Source: CAVSUR01 sp052143655
Lineage (GTDB): Bacteria; Actinomycetota; Actinomycetes; Streptosporangiales; Streptosporangiaceae
Direction: 5' to 3'
Length of the DNA: 17,827 nt
Assembly (NCBI GenBank): GCA_052143655.1
Contig: JBKQSL010000179.1
Coordinates: 1-17,827, forward strand
Shown: positions 1 through 8,207 of the stretch, in pieces
How the letters are laid out: the number at the start of each line of letters is the position of its first letter
Numbering within the stretch: the first letter of the stretch is position 1
Position numbers and translations under genes: made by a program
The notes under the pieces: generated by a model
Database searches by the model: none
Told to the model about the DNA's origin: nothing
Seen by the model: only the letters and a program-made list of their open reading frames with translations

Positions 1-50
1 GTATCCGATTCCCTGACAACAGGGGCGCCGGAGACTCAGGCGGAGGCCGG

Positions 51-1439
51 ATGACCGAGCAGGCACTGGATCTCAGGAGGTCCGTGCGGATCGTCCGGCG
101 GCGCTGGATCGCCGTCGTCATCGTCGCGATGCTTGGCCTTCTCGCGGGCGTGGCTAATACCGTGCTCAAGCCGCCGATGCTGGCTAGTAGCGCGCTCGTT
201 ATCGTGCCGCCCGCTACCCGGGACGTGCCGACTGAGGTCGTGATCGCCGACAGCGACCCCGTGCTGTCTGGCGCTCTGCCGCGGGTCAGGCCTGCCATCT
301 CGCTGCAGGCCCTTAGAAATAAGATCCAGGTAAAAAGCCTGACTTCCAATATCATAACGATCACAGCCCTGGCCAAAACAGCCGGTCAGGCAGAGGGCAA
401 TGCAAACGCGGTCGCGGAGAGCTTTGTTGCCTACGCCAATAATGGGAGCAACGCCGCGGGAAAAGTGCAGGCCCGGCTGCTCGAGCCGGCGCTGACTGCC
501 ACCGGCCGGTCGCTGCCTGTTGACCTGCTCATTAATGGCGGCATCGGAGCCATAGCCGGCGTGCTGATCGGAGCCATCGGGGCGCTTGCGTTCAGCCGCA
601 GGGACCGCCAGCTGCGGGAGCGGGATGAGATAGCAGCCGCCATCGGCGTGCCCGTCCTGGCATCAATTTCCGTCCGTCACCCTGCCGATGCCGGCCACTG
701 GGCAAGGCTGCTGGGGGACTACGAGCCCAGCGTCGTCCATGCGTGGCAACTGCGCAATGCTCTGCATTACCTGGGTCACGACCTCTCGCCGCCACGCGCG
801 GGCCACGGCGAGAGCCGCAACGGAGACAGCCGCAACGGAGACAGCCGCAACGGAGACAGCCTTAACGGCGAGAGCCTCTCTGTTGCCATCCTGTCGCTTT
901 CCGCTGATCGAGGGGCACTCGCGCTGGGTCCGCAGCTAGCAGTCTTCGCAGCCTCCATAGGGGTTCCCACGGTACTGGTCATCGGCCCGCAGCAGGACAT
1001 GAGTGCTACGGCCGCATTGCGCACCGCGTGCGAGGCGCCGCCGTCGCACGAACCTGCCGGCCTGCTGCGGCTCGCCGTCGCCGATGAGGACGTGGGCCAG
1101 CGCTTGCCAGGCGTCAAGCTGACCGTCATCCTCGCGGTCGTCGACGGCCGGGATCCCCGCGTCGCTGACACGATGGGCGCGGACGTAACGGTCCTTGGGG
1201 TCTCGGCCGGCGCGGCGACCGCGGCGCAGCTGGCCGGCGTTGCCGTCAGCGCGGCCGCCGAGGGCCGCCAGATCGAAGGAATCCTCGTCGCGGATCCCGA
1301 ATCGACCGACCGCACAACCGGCCGTGTGCCGCAGCTGACGCGCCCGACTCACCGGCGAGGGCCGGCTCGCCTCACCAGCACGCCGACCCGGCTCAACGGC
1401 TTGCCGAGGGAGAAACGGACGACGGAGACCAGGCCGTGA
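51..1439 (+). CDS. Wzz-like polysaccharide co-polymerase with degenerate BY-kinase-like domain
   Basis: Membrane protein of 462 aa, probably setting the chain length of an exported polysaccharide. The N-terminus is short and basic, followed by a first membrane segment at about residues 19-38. A short extracytoplasmic part follows (about 40-155), then a second membrane segment at about 158-181 ending in an Arg-rich cytoplasmic stop (FSRRDRQLRERDEIAAAIGV), which is typical of the Wzz/YveK family. The cytoplasmic half (about 278-420) has the strand order of a BY-kinase/MinD-like domain, but where a P-loop GxxGxGK[ST] would be it reads LSADRGALALGPQLAVFAAS, with no Lys. I infer it cannot bind or transfer phosphate in the usual way. 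A 15-bp tandem repeat lies between the membrane part and this domain. The start has a GGAGG-type site just upstream. The stop overlaps the next gene (GTGA). The family call is firm; the pseudo-kinase idea is inference. Confidence 0.8.
   Translation: MTEQALDLRRSVRIVRRRWIAVVIVAMLGLLAGVANTVLKPPMLASSALVIVPPATRDVPTEVVIADSDPVLSGALPRVRPAISLQALRNKIQVKSLTSNIITITALAKTAGQAEGNANAVAESFVAYANNGSNAAGKVQARLLEPALTATGRSLPVDLLINGGIGAIAGVLIGAIGALAFSRRDRQLRERDEIAAAIGVPVLASISVRHPADAGHWARLLGDYEPSVVHAWQLRNALHYLGHDLSPPRAGHGESRNGDSRNGDSRNGDSLNGESLSVAILSLSADRGALALGPQLAVFAASIGVPTVLVIGPQQDMSATAALRTACEAPPSHEPAGLLRLAVADEDVGQRLPGVKLTVILAVVDGRDPRVADTMGADVTVLGVSAGAATAAQLAGVAVSAAAEGRQIEGILVADPESTDRTTGRVPQLTRPTHRRGPARLTSTPTRLNGLPREKRTTETRP
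807..881 (+). repeat. Five-unit 15-bp in-frame tandem repeat (Gly-Asp/Glu-Ser-Arg-Asn)
   Basis: Five 15-bp units inside the first co-polymerase gene encode residues 253-277. Units 2 and 3 are identical (ggagacagccgcaac), unit 4 differs at the CGC codon, and the outer units carry GGC GAG for GGA GAC. The repeat makes a polar, probably disordered linker between the membrane part and the degenerate nucleotide-binding-like domain. Because the unit is a multiple of three, copy-number change would alter linker length without shifting frame. Confidence 0.9.
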
Positions 1440-3085
1440 ACGACGAAGACCGGACTGTAGCGCTTTTCCGCAGCGGCGATGACCTGCCCGTACACTTCTG
1501 GGACTTCGGTGAGTACGCCACCGAAGAAGATCGCTCAGCGGCCGCACTCGCCAGCGGTCTTGCCAGCGCAGGATACATCCGGGCGGCGCTGCGGCGCTCT
1601 GCATGGCTCTGGTGTGCACTCGCCGTGGTCGGGGCGCTGGCGGGCTTCGGGATCTTCAGAGAGCTTCCCCCCGCCTACGAGGCTTCTACGTCGGTCCTGC
1701 TCTCGAACAATCCTTTCGAAATTCCTAGCGATGCGGCGCTGGATGACCAGGCCATCGCGCAGAGCCGGACGGTGGCCGGTGACGCGCTGAGCAAACTAGG
1801 GCTACACGAGAGCGCGGTCAGCTTCGTCGGGCACTACATCGTTACCATCGTGACCAATCGGGTGCTTAATTTCACCGTCAAGGCCACGTCCAGCGAGGCG
1901 GCGGTCAAGCAGGCCAGAGCCCTGGCCGCAGCTTTCCTCGCCTTCCAGGCACAGCAGCTGGAGTCTCAGGAGCGGCTCGTCAACGCCTCACTCCAGCAGC
2001 AGATCACCGCGGCGCAGCAGCAGCTCAGCACCATCAACTATCAGATCAGCCAGCTGTCCGCGCATCGCGCCTCGGCCGCGCAAGGCACGCTCGGCGCTCT
2101 GATAACCGAGCGTACTCGCGAGAGCAGCGCGCTGACCGCGCTCGAGCAGGCGAATACTGCCAACGAAGCGACCACGCGGGTGAACACGGCGACCGTCGTG
2201 CAAGGCAGCCAGGTACTCGATCCAGCTGCGCCGATCACGCACTCGCGCCGGAAGCTGCTGCTGATCTACGTCGCCTCCGGGCTTATCGCGGGCCTGGCGC
2301 TCGGCCTGTCCATCGCCGTGATCCGGGCGCTCGTGTCGGATCGGCTGCGTCGCCGTGACGACATCGCGCGCACGCTCGGCGCCCCGGTCAAGCTCAGCGT
2401 CGGCAAGGTCCGGCTGAGCCGCTGGCTGCCCGGTCCGCGCGGGCTTGCAGCCGCTGACAGCACGACGATTCGCCGGATCGTCGTGCACCTGGGCAACATC
2501 GTGGCAGGAAACTTCCGCGGTTCAGCCGCCCTGGCCCTCGTTCCGACAGACAACCCTCAGGTCGCCGCGCTGTCACTGGTGTCACTGGCCGTCTCGTGTG
2601 CGCAGCAGGGCGGCTTGCAGGTCGTCGTAGCGGACCTCTATAGCGGTAGCCCGGCCGCACACCTCCTGGGAGTCACCGATCCCGGGGTCCATTCGGTGAC
2701 TGTGAACGACGCGGAACTGGTCGTAGCTATTCCTGAGCACGACGACGTGGTGCCCGTAGGCCCGCTTCGCCCGCTTCTGCTCGGGGAGGCACCCGGGCCA
2801 CTGATGGCGGCCTACGCGACTGCCGACCTGCTGCTCACGCTGGCCCCGCTTGACCCCTCGCTCGGCGGGGACCATCTCGCGACCTGGGCGACCGGCGCCG
2901 TTGCAATGGTGACCGCAGGTGAGTCGACGGAGACGCGGATCCAGGCAGTCGGCGAGATGATCCGTCTCGCCCGGATCCCGCTGATCTCCGCCGTCCTTGT
3001 GGGGGCAGATAAGACCGACGAAAGCCTCGGCGTGCCAGATCCGTCCAGTCCGGCGGATTCAGCCGGGCTTGGCCTGAGCTCATAG
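1436..3085 (+). CDS. Second Wzz-like co-polymerase with coiled coil and degenerate kinase-like domain
   Basis: Membrane protein of 549 aa. A soluble N-terminus (1-54) precedes membrane segment one (about 56-75). The extracytoplasmic domain contains a Gln-rich probable coiled coil (about 172-245), and membrane segment two lies at about 272-298. Before it comes the proline-containing stretch DPAAPITHSRRK that is typical of Wzz proteins. The cytoplasmic domain (about 340-540) has RGSAALALVPTDNPQVAALS at the Walker A position and VVVADLYSGSPAAHLLGV at the Walker A'/B-like position. It therefore looks like a BY-kinase fold without the P-loop Lys. It starts with GTG overlapping the previous stop, and its TAG stop overlaps the next GTG by one base, so the three genes are probably translated as one coupled unit. 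It may form mixed oligomers with the upstream protein (inference). Confidence 0.8.
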   Translation: MNDEDRTVALFRSGDDLPVHFWDFGEYATEEDRSAAALASGLASAGYIRAALRRSAWLWCALAVVGALAGFGIFRELPPAYEASTSVLLSNNPFEIPSDAALDDQAIAQSRTVAGDALSKLGLHESAVSFVGHYIVTIVTNRVLNFTVKATSSEAAVKQARALAAAFLAFQAQQLESQERLVNASLQQQITAAQQQLSTINYQISQLSAHRASAAQGTLGALITERTRESSALTALEQANTANEATTRVNTATVVQGSQVLDPAAPITHSRRKLLLIYVASGLIAGLALGLSIAVIRALVSDRLRRRDDIARTLGAPVKLSVGKVRLSRWLPGPRGLAAADSTTIRRIVVHLGNIVAGNFRGSAALALVPTDNPQVAALSLVSLAVSCAQQGGLQVVVADLYSGSPAAHLLGVTDPGVHSVTVNDAELVVAIPEHDDVVPVGPLRPLLLGEAPGPLMAAYATADLLLTLAPLDPSLGGDHLATWATGAVAMVTAGESTETRIQAVGEMIRLARIPLISAVLVGADKTDESLGVPDPSSPADSAGLGLSS

Positions 3086-4320
3086 TGCCGATGAGCCTGT
3101 CGGTCACTGCTTTCCGCCAGCGGCGCGTCCGGCGGCCTCCGGATACCGTCCAGGACCGGGAGCGCTGGGCCCGGCGCAAGGTCGGAATAGCCTGGGCCCT
3201 GCTATTCCTGAATGCTCTGACTTTCTACCCCGGCCTTTCGTTCGTACATATTCCGTCGGCAGTCGGAAAAGGCATCACGCAGTCCGCACTCGTCGCGGCG
3301 TTCTTTGTGGCGCTGACCGTCAACCGCCACATTATCCTGCGCCCGAACGTGTTCCTCTGCCTGGTGAGCATCCTCGCCATCGAGGCGTTCTTCACGCTTC
3401 CGCAAGCGCAGCATTTCGGAACCGTGTACCGGACCTTCCGGCTCGCGGGCTTTGTAACCACGCTCTGGCTGCTGACGCCGTGGTGGGGCCGCCGCGACAT
3501 GCTGCTCGTCCGCTGCCACCTGGCCACGCTCCTGGCGCTGCTCAGCTCGGTGCTCCTAGGCCTGCTGGTGTCCCCTGGGCACGCCCTGTTCGAGGGCAGG
3601 CTCTCGGGCGCCATCTGGCCAATCCCCTCGACCGAAGTGGCGCACTACACCGCGATTACCATCGGGCTAGTCATCGTGCTCTGGTTCTGCGGTCACCTGC
3701 GCGGCCGGGTCACCCTCGTCGTCATCGCCGTGGCGTTTCCGACACTGGTCCTCACGCACACGAGGACTGCGCTAGCGGCCATGGTGGCGGCCATCCTGGT
3801 GGCCGGTCTGAGCCTGCTCGTGGCGAAGGCACGGGTGCGCAAGCTGTTCATCGCCGGAGCCGCCCTGGCGGTCATCGTGATTTCGACGCTATCCGGCGTG
3901 CTGACGACATGGCTGGCACGGGGCGAGGGCACGCACGAGCTGACCGACCTCACCGGCCGGACCCTAGTCTGGGGTGAGCTGCTCAGCTTTCCACGCGACA
4001 AGTTCCAGGAGATCTTCGGTTTCGGCTTGTCAAACGCTTCGTTCAACGGCCTCTCCATCGACAGCAACTGGTACGCCTCCTATCAGGACCAGGGGCTGTT
4101 TGGTGTTGCCGTATGCGCGACGATCCTGCTGTTCCTGCTCGTGACCGCCTACTTCCAGCCACGCGGCGTGCGGCGAGCGCTCGCTCTTTTCCTGGTGACG
4201 TACTGCCTAGTGGCATCCTTCACCGAGGTAGGGTTTACCGACGTCTCGCCGTACATGCTTGATCTCACTGTGGCAGCGTCGCTGCTCGTGCCCGCTGTCA
4301 CGGACAGGGAGCCGCCATGA
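3085..4320 (+). CDS. O-antigen polymerase/ligase family protein (Wzy-like)
   Basis: Integral membrane protein of 411 aa with about ten to twelve hydrophobic segments, probably polymerising lipid-linked repeat units on the outer face of the membrane. Its largest extracytoplasmic loop and surrounding helices carry features of the O-antigen ligase/Wzy family: EGRLSGAIWPIPSTEVAHYT near residues 172-191, LTHTRTALAA near 226, and LTGRTLVWGELL near 288 followed by a FGFGLSNASFN segment. The position after two co-polymerase genes and before a flippase fits a Wzx/Wzy pathway. GTG at 3085 is chosen because it overlaps the preceding stop; ATG at 3091 is an equally plausible start and removes only two residues. 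Polymerase and ligase cannot be told apart by sequence reading, but a polymerase is favoured by the context and the absence of lipid A genes. Confidence 0.8.
   Translation: MPMSLSVTAFRQRRVRRPPDTVQDRERWARRKVGIAWALLFLNALTFYPGLSFVHIPSAVGKGITQSALVAAFFVALTVNRHIILRPNVFLCLVSILAIEAFFTLPQAQHFGTVYRTFRLAGFVTTLWLLTPWWGRRDMLLVRCHLATLLALLSSVLLGLLVSPGHALFEGRLSGAIWPIPSTEVAHYTAITIGLVIVLWFCGHLRGRVTLVVIAVAFPTLVLTHTRTALAAMVAAILVAGLSLLVAKARVRKLFIAGAALAVIVISTLSGVLTTWLARGEGTHELTDLTGRTLVWGELLSFPRDKFQEIFGFGLSNASFNGLSIDSNWYASYQDQGLFGVAVCATILLFLLVTAYFQPRGVRRALALFLVTYCLVASFTEVGFTDVSPYMLDLTVAASLLVPAVTDREPP
4306..4311 (+). promoter_or_regulatory. Strong ribosome binding site before a 32-codon ORF
   Basis: AGGGAG lies 5 bases before an ATG at 4317, inside the end of the polymerase gene. 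This is one of the better Shine-Dalgarno matches in the plus-strand block. It supports translation of a short ORF that would otherwise be ignored. Confidence 0.6.
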
Positions 4321-4415
4321 GTGTCCAGCTGAACAGCAACCGCTGGACAATGGCCGACAGCGCGATCGTCAGCAAGACATCCGCCCCGGTTGTATCAGGA
4401 CTGGGCCGAAACTGA
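4317..4415 (+). CDS. Short 32-aa ORF coupled to the polymerase gene, possible gene remnant
   Basis: The ATG overlaps the polymerase stop codon (ATGA) and has AGGGAG 5 bases upstream. It encodes 32 residues starting MSVQLNSNRWTMADSAIVSK and ends at TGA 4413-4415. I recognise no family. The good initiation signal followed by an early stop and then about 260 bp without a gene suggests the front end of a gene whose body was lost, but a real small protein or a coupling peptide is also possible. Confidence 0.4.
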   Translation: MSVQLNSNRWTMADSAIVSKTSAPVVSGLGRN

Positions 4416-4686
4416 TCCTATGGGTGATGGCTGGTCTGGCCGCCCGGTCTGACCCGTCTTCAAGGTCTGGGGTAGTCATGAGGGTGCGGGACGCGGGTGA
4501 TCGTGGCGATATCGGAGCCGTTCCGGTGCCGTTCGTGCGCGCGGCCAGGCACGAGTCTGATGACATGCTGCCCCCACAGGCCGGAGCCAGATTTCCCGCA
4601 GCCGGCGGTCTCGCCGTACACGCGGGCCGCTAATGCCCCGGTCGGCTGCGTGCTTCGCGTGATCATCGACGATCTCGGTGGCTCGC
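4416..4686 (+). other. Non-coding stretch between polymerase and flippase genes
   Basis: About 270 bp in an otherwise tightly packed block. No reading frame here has convincing start signals, and no terminal inverted repeats, tRNA or hairpin with a T-run were seen. It may be the scar of a deletion or a decayed element, and it might hold a promoter for the flippase, but I see no clear -35/-10 pair. Confidence 0.4.
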
Positions 4687-6159
4687 ATGGCTGCTGAAGC
4701 AGGCGCCGAGGTAGGGACGGGGATAGGGAGATCACTGCTAGCGGCCCTCCAGCGCGTGCGGGGCCAGCGGGTCCGGCGCCTCAGCTGGGGCGTCGCGGAC
4801 CAGGCGGTGTCGAGTCTGACCAACGCCGCGGTGAGCATCTACGTGGCCCGCACGCTCGGGGCCGTGCAGTTTGGCGCCTTCAGCCTCGCTTACGTTACCT
4901 ACTCATTCGCGCTTAACGCGTCTCGCGGGCTGGCCACCGACCCCCTGATGGTCAGGTTCAGCGGCACTGACCTGCCGACCTGGCGCCGCGCCGTCGCGAG
5001 CTGCACCGGAACCGCCGCGACCGTGGGCCTGGTGACCGGCGCCTGCGTGCTCGCGGCGGCTGCGCTGCTGAGCGGCACGACCAAGGTTGCCTTCGTTGCC
5101 CTCGGGCTGACCCTGCCGGGGCTCCTGCTGCAGGACAGCTGGCGATATTCGTTCTTCGCGCTCGGACGCGGCCGCCTGGCATTTCTCAACGACCTGATCT
5201 GGGCGTCGGTCCTGGTCCCGGCGCTGCTGATCCTGCGGCGGACTGGCCACGCAGACGTATTCTGGTTCGTCTTCGCGTGGGGCGCGGCGGCGGCCGTCGC
5301 AGCAGCCGTCGGGCCGCTGCAGGCTCGGGTGATCCCCAGGCTGACAGGCACCAGAGGGTGGGTGTCGCGGCATCGTGATCTAGGGCCCCGCTATCTAGCG
5401 GAAAACACCTCCAACAGCGCCGCGGTCCAGCTGCGCACCTACGGCATCGGCATCATTCTGGGCCTGGCCGCCGTTGGCTACGTACAGGCCGCTGGCACCC
5501 TGATGGGTCCGTTCCTGGTCATCTTCTTCGGGATGTCCCTGGTCACGGTTCCGGAGGCGGCCCGGGTCCTGCGCGGCTCGCCGCGTCGCCTGCCGCTGTT
5601 CTGCATGCTGGTGGCCGGCGGCCTTTCGCTGCTGGGGCTCGCCTGGGGAGTCGTGCTGCTAGTGGCCCTGCCAAGAGGACTCGGGTACTGGCTGCTAGGC
5701 GCGATATGGCGGCCGGCCTACCCCCTGATAGTGCCGCTCACGGTTTCCGTTGTCGGCTCCTGCGTCATCGCTGGCGCCGCCGCGGGCCTGCACGCTCTAG
5801 GTGCCGCAAGGCGCAGCCTGCGCGCGATGCTGTGTACGTCTGGCGCCTATCTTGGCTGCGGGCTGGCCGGCGCTGCTGCCGACGGAGCGGTCGGGACCGT
5901 GATCGGAGTCGCCGTCGCGGCGTGGGCAGGCGCGCTGCTCTACTGGTGGGAGCTGCGCGGTGCGCTGCGCGGTGCCGACCTCCCACCCGACCATGTGGCT
6001 GAGGGTCACCGGTCTCCGCCAGGCGCCCAAGGCGGCCGCCATCGCGGGAGGACAGCGGTGCAGGCACGCCCACGACGGTGGAACCCGCGACACCGTCGGC
6101 ATCCCGGCCACTCGCAGCCATCTCAGGCGCTGCCGCCAGCCGAAAGCGAAGGTACATGA
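4687..6159 (+). CDS. Polysaccharide flippase, Wzx/MATE-like
   Basis: Integral membrane protein of 490 aa with about 12-14 hydrophobic segments, expected to flip the undecaprenyl-linked repeat unit across the membrane. The N-terminal part, WGVADQAVSSLTNAAVSIYV followed by ARTLGAVQFGAFSLAY and LATDPLMVRFSG, is characteristic of actinobacterial Wzx-type transporters of the MOP superfamily. The last membrane segment ends near LLYWWELRGALRG. The remaining roughly 60 residues are Arg/Pro/His-rich and look disordered, which is longer than usual for the family. ATG 4687 is preferred because GGTGG lies 5 bases before it; GTG 4678 would add three residues. The stop overlaps an ATG (ATGA) that opens an 18-codon ORF. 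The function is well supported; the real C-terminus is less certain. Confidence 0.78.
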   Translation: MAAEAGAEVGTGIGRSLLAALQRVRGQRVRRLSWGVADQAVSSLTNAAVSIYVARTLGAVQFGAFSLAYVTYSFALNASRGLATDPLMVRFSGTDLPTWRRAVASCTGTAATVGLVTGACVLAAAALLSGTTKVAFVALGLTLPGLLLQDSWRYSFFALGRGRLAFLNDLIWASVLVPALLILRRTGHADVFWFVFAWGAAAAVAAAVGPLQARVIPRLTGTRGWVSRHRDLGPRYLAENTSNSAAVQLRTYGIGIILGLAAVGYVQAAGTLMGPFLVIFFGMSLVTVPEAARVLRGSPRRLPLFCMLVAGGLSLLGLAWGVVLLVALPRGLGYWLLGAIWRPAYPLIVPLTVSVVGSCVIAGAAAGLHALGAARRSLRAMLCTSGAYLGCGLAGAAADGAVGTVIGVAVAAWAGALLYWWELRGALRGADLPPDHVAEGHRSPPGAQGGRHRGRTAVQARPRRWNPRHRRHPGHSQPSQALPPAESEGT

Positions 6160-6212
6160 GCGTTGCCATGAGACAGCCGCTGGGCGCAGAAGCTCGCTGG
6201 ACGGCTCATTGA
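6156..6212 (+). CDS. 18-codon mini-ORF bridging flippase and beta-helix genes
   Basis: ATG at 6156 overlaps the flippase stop (ATGA). The ORF encodes MSVAMRQPLGAEARWTAH and its TGA (6210-6212) shares its A with the ATG of the beta-helix gene (TGATG). The beta-helix gene has no good ribosome binding site of its own, so this mini-ORF could carry ribosomes to it by termination-reinitiation. It may equally be an accident of overlapping frames. Confidence 0.3.
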   Translation: MSVAMRQPLGAEARWTAH

Positions 6213-8101
6213 TGCGATCTCCGAATCCTGTGCTCAGCACTACTTCACGCCGGAGCCGGCGCTGGCTGGCCTTGGTGGCTGCTGCCTGTGTCGTGCCAGT
6301 CACTGCGCTGACTGGCATTCATCTGCTGCTCCATGGCCCTCATGCCAGCGGTGACCCCAGGACGGGAACACGAGTGTGCGGCCAGCCTATGCTCAACTCG
6401 CCTTTTAGCTACGACGCCGCCGCTGGGCCTTACTCGAGCGGCACTGCCGGGCTGCCGACCTATGGCACGCCAGCCTCGGATTTCCCCGCTGATACTGCTG
6501 GGGTCGTCCTGGCGGCGGGCACCAAGGACTATGCCTCATACCAGCTCAACCCGGACACGGTCTACTACCTGATGCCCGGGACGCACGTCGGCAGTTTCAT
6601 GGCAGACGTGAACGACGCCTTTGTCGGCGGGCTTGCCCGCGGCAGGTCTGCCGTGCTTTCCGGTGATTATTCTCTATCAAGGCCATGGGCGATCGACTCG
6701 AACTCGACGAACGGGAACCAGCCGGGAGTGACGATCGAGTACCTGACGATCGAGGAATACACGCCGGGCACCAGCGCAGGTGCGGTGAATCAGGATTCCA
6801 ATACCGGGTGGACTCTCAAGTACGACACTGTTACCCGCAACGTACCCGGTGCCGGGGTGATCGCCGGGGCCGGGAACGTGCTGCGGGACAATTGCCTGAC
6901 CTTGAACGGGCAGTACGGGTTCCAGTCCGAGGACACCAATTCGTGGGGAAAGGACTCACTGACTCGCGGCCCCTACGACGTGACCGTCGCGGGCAACGAG
7001 ATCAGCGACAACGACACCTGTGACTACTCGGGCCTGCTCAGCAACCCGGCCATCGGCTGGTCTGGCCACGACCCGGTACCCGCCACGGATCGCAACCGGC
7101 ACTGCGGCACGGTCCAGCCCGACGGCGACCAGGGCGGGTTCAAGCTCTGGCAGACCAACGGGGTGACCATAACCGGCAACTACATCCACGGAAACTGGGG
7201 CCCCGGCGGCTGGGCCGACACCGACAACGCCAACACGACGTGGACAGCCAACATCATCACCGGCAACGAGGGCCCGGCGATCGTCGAGGAGATCTCCTAC
7301 AATTTCTCCATTAGCGGCAATTACCTGGCCGTCAACGACTTGACCGACGGGCTGGGCAACCCCGGATTCCCCCAGCCGGCCATCTACATCAGCGAAAGTG
7401 GCAGCGACACCACTTTCGGCGGCGTTCCGGCCTGTGCGGAAGCCGCCTGCGTCGCCCAGGCCTCCTACCCCACCCAGTCCCTGATCAGCGGCAACACCCT
7501 GATCGACAATGGCGGGAGCATTTTCTTGTGGCAGAACTCTAACCGCTACTGCTCAGACGGATCAGACGGAGCCTGCACCCTCGTCGGCGGTCCCGCCGGG
7601 CCCTTCACGCTCTCATCGTGCGCTGCCCACCTTCCGTCAGCATCCGTCAGCACCACCACCTATACCGGCAACAAGACCGGCGCTCCCGCCCGGGACTGGT
7701 GGGACGGCTGCCAGTGGAAAACCGAGAACGTGACTATCACCGACAACACTGTTGACTTCAACCCCGCCCATATCACCGACTGCAGCGAAGCTTATTGGCC
7801 AGACTGCGGGGCGGGCGGCATATTCAGTGAATACGGCTCGCCTCACGGCAAGACCCCTGGTTGGGTCACTCCTACCCAACTGATGTTCTTCCAGAACGAC
7901 ATCTGGTCACATAACACCTACAACGGCCCATCACGCTTCTACGCATGGAACCAGGGCAACGGGGACAACCCCGTCAGCTGGGCCGACTGGACGGGAAAGA
8001 AATCGCACGGCGACGAGTGCCGCTCTGTCGGCGAGCGCCAGAGCGGCTTCTGCACCGGCCCGTTTGGGCAAGACGCCGGCAGTGCGTACAACGGCGTGTA
8101 A
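6212..8101 (+). CDS. Secreted or membrane-anchored right-handed beta-helix protein
   Basis: Protein of 629 aa starting MRSPNPVLSTTSRRSRRWLA. A basic start and one hydrophobic segment (about 18-41) act as signal peptide or N-terminal anchor. The rest is rich in short repeats of the type VTITGNYIHGN, TWTANIITGNEGPAI, FSISGNYLAVND and LISGNTLIDNGG, which are turns of a right-handed parallel beta-helix (pectate-lyase-like, PF13229 type). More than ten Cys residues fit disulfides outside the cell. Such proteins near Wzx/Wzy genes often cleave, trim or bind the exported polysaccharide; a lyase or epimerase role is plausible, but I see no diagnostic catalytic set. The frame is open far upstream into the flippase gene, but ATG 6212 puts the signal peptide at the N-terminus and is the only sensible start. 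Ribosome binding is weak, so coupling to the mini-ORF is likely. Confidence 0.75.
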   Translation: MRSPNPVLSTTSRRSRRWLALVAAACVVPVTALTGIHLLLHGPHASGDPRTGTRVCGQPMLNSPFSYDAAAGPYSSGTAGLPTYGTPASDFPADTAGVVLAAGTKDYASYQLNPDTVYYLMPGTHVGSFMADVNDAFVGGLARGRSAVLSGDYSLSRPWAIDSNSTNGNQPGVTIEYLTIEEYTPGTSAGAVNQDSNTGWTLKYDTVTRNVPGAGVIAGAGNVLRDNCLTLNGQYGFQSEDTNSWGKDSLTRGPYDVTVAGNEISDNDTCDYSGLLSNPAIGWSGHDPVPATDRNRHCGTVQPDGDQGGFKLWQTNGVTITGNYIHGNWGPGGWADTDNANTTWTANIITGNEGPAIVEEISYNFSISGNYLAVNDLTDGLGNPGFPQPAIYISESGSDTTFGGVPACAEAACVAQASYPTQSLISGNTLIDNGGSIFLWQNSNRYCSDGSDGACTLVGGPAGPFTLSSCAAHLPSASVSTTTYTGNKTGAPARDWWDGCQWKTENVTITDNTVDFNPAHITDCSEAYWPDCGAGGIFSEYGSPHGKTPGWVTPTQLMFFQNDIWSHNTYNGPSRFYAWNQGNGDNPVSWADWTGKKSHGDECRSVGERQSGFCTGPFGQDAGSAYNGV

Positions 8102-8194
8102 ACCGGGTTCGTGGCATGGGCGTCTTATTGTCCAGGAGGACTAGCCGGGCCGCCTCTGCTTCCAGCAGCATCATCTTCCGAGCGCTCCGCTGAT

Positions 8195-8201
8195 AGGGGA
8201 G
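8195..8201 (+). promoter_or_regulatory. Ribosome binding site deciding a TTG start
   Basis: AGGGGAG stands 6 bases before TTG 8208. The same arrangement (GAGG, 5 bases, TTG in the context caccattg) precedes the second copy at 10764. This supports TTG as the true start in both. Confidence 0.7.
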
Positions 8202-8207
8202 ACACCA

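Noticed and set aside
776..1619. Long minus-strand reading frames opposite the first co-polymerase gene
   Set aside because: Arg/Ser/Ala-rich shadow frames typical of high-GC coding DNA, with no domain pattern; the plus-strand protein explains the sequence.
4259..4838. Several overlapping frames on both strands in the polymerase-flippase gap, considered as a transposase remnant
   Set aside because: No recognisable transposase motif, no terminal repeats and no target duplication seen, so no mobile element is claimed.
5960..6211. Upstream in-frame extension of the beta-helix protein
   Set aside because: It would overlap the flippase gene by about 200 bp and place the signal peptide more than 80 residues inside the protein.
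8116..8193. 25-codon ORF (MGVLLSRRTSRAASASSSII) upstream of the Tat protein, as a leader peptide
   Set aside because: No good ribosome binding site, Arg/Ser-rich like a random frame, and no overlap with the next start.
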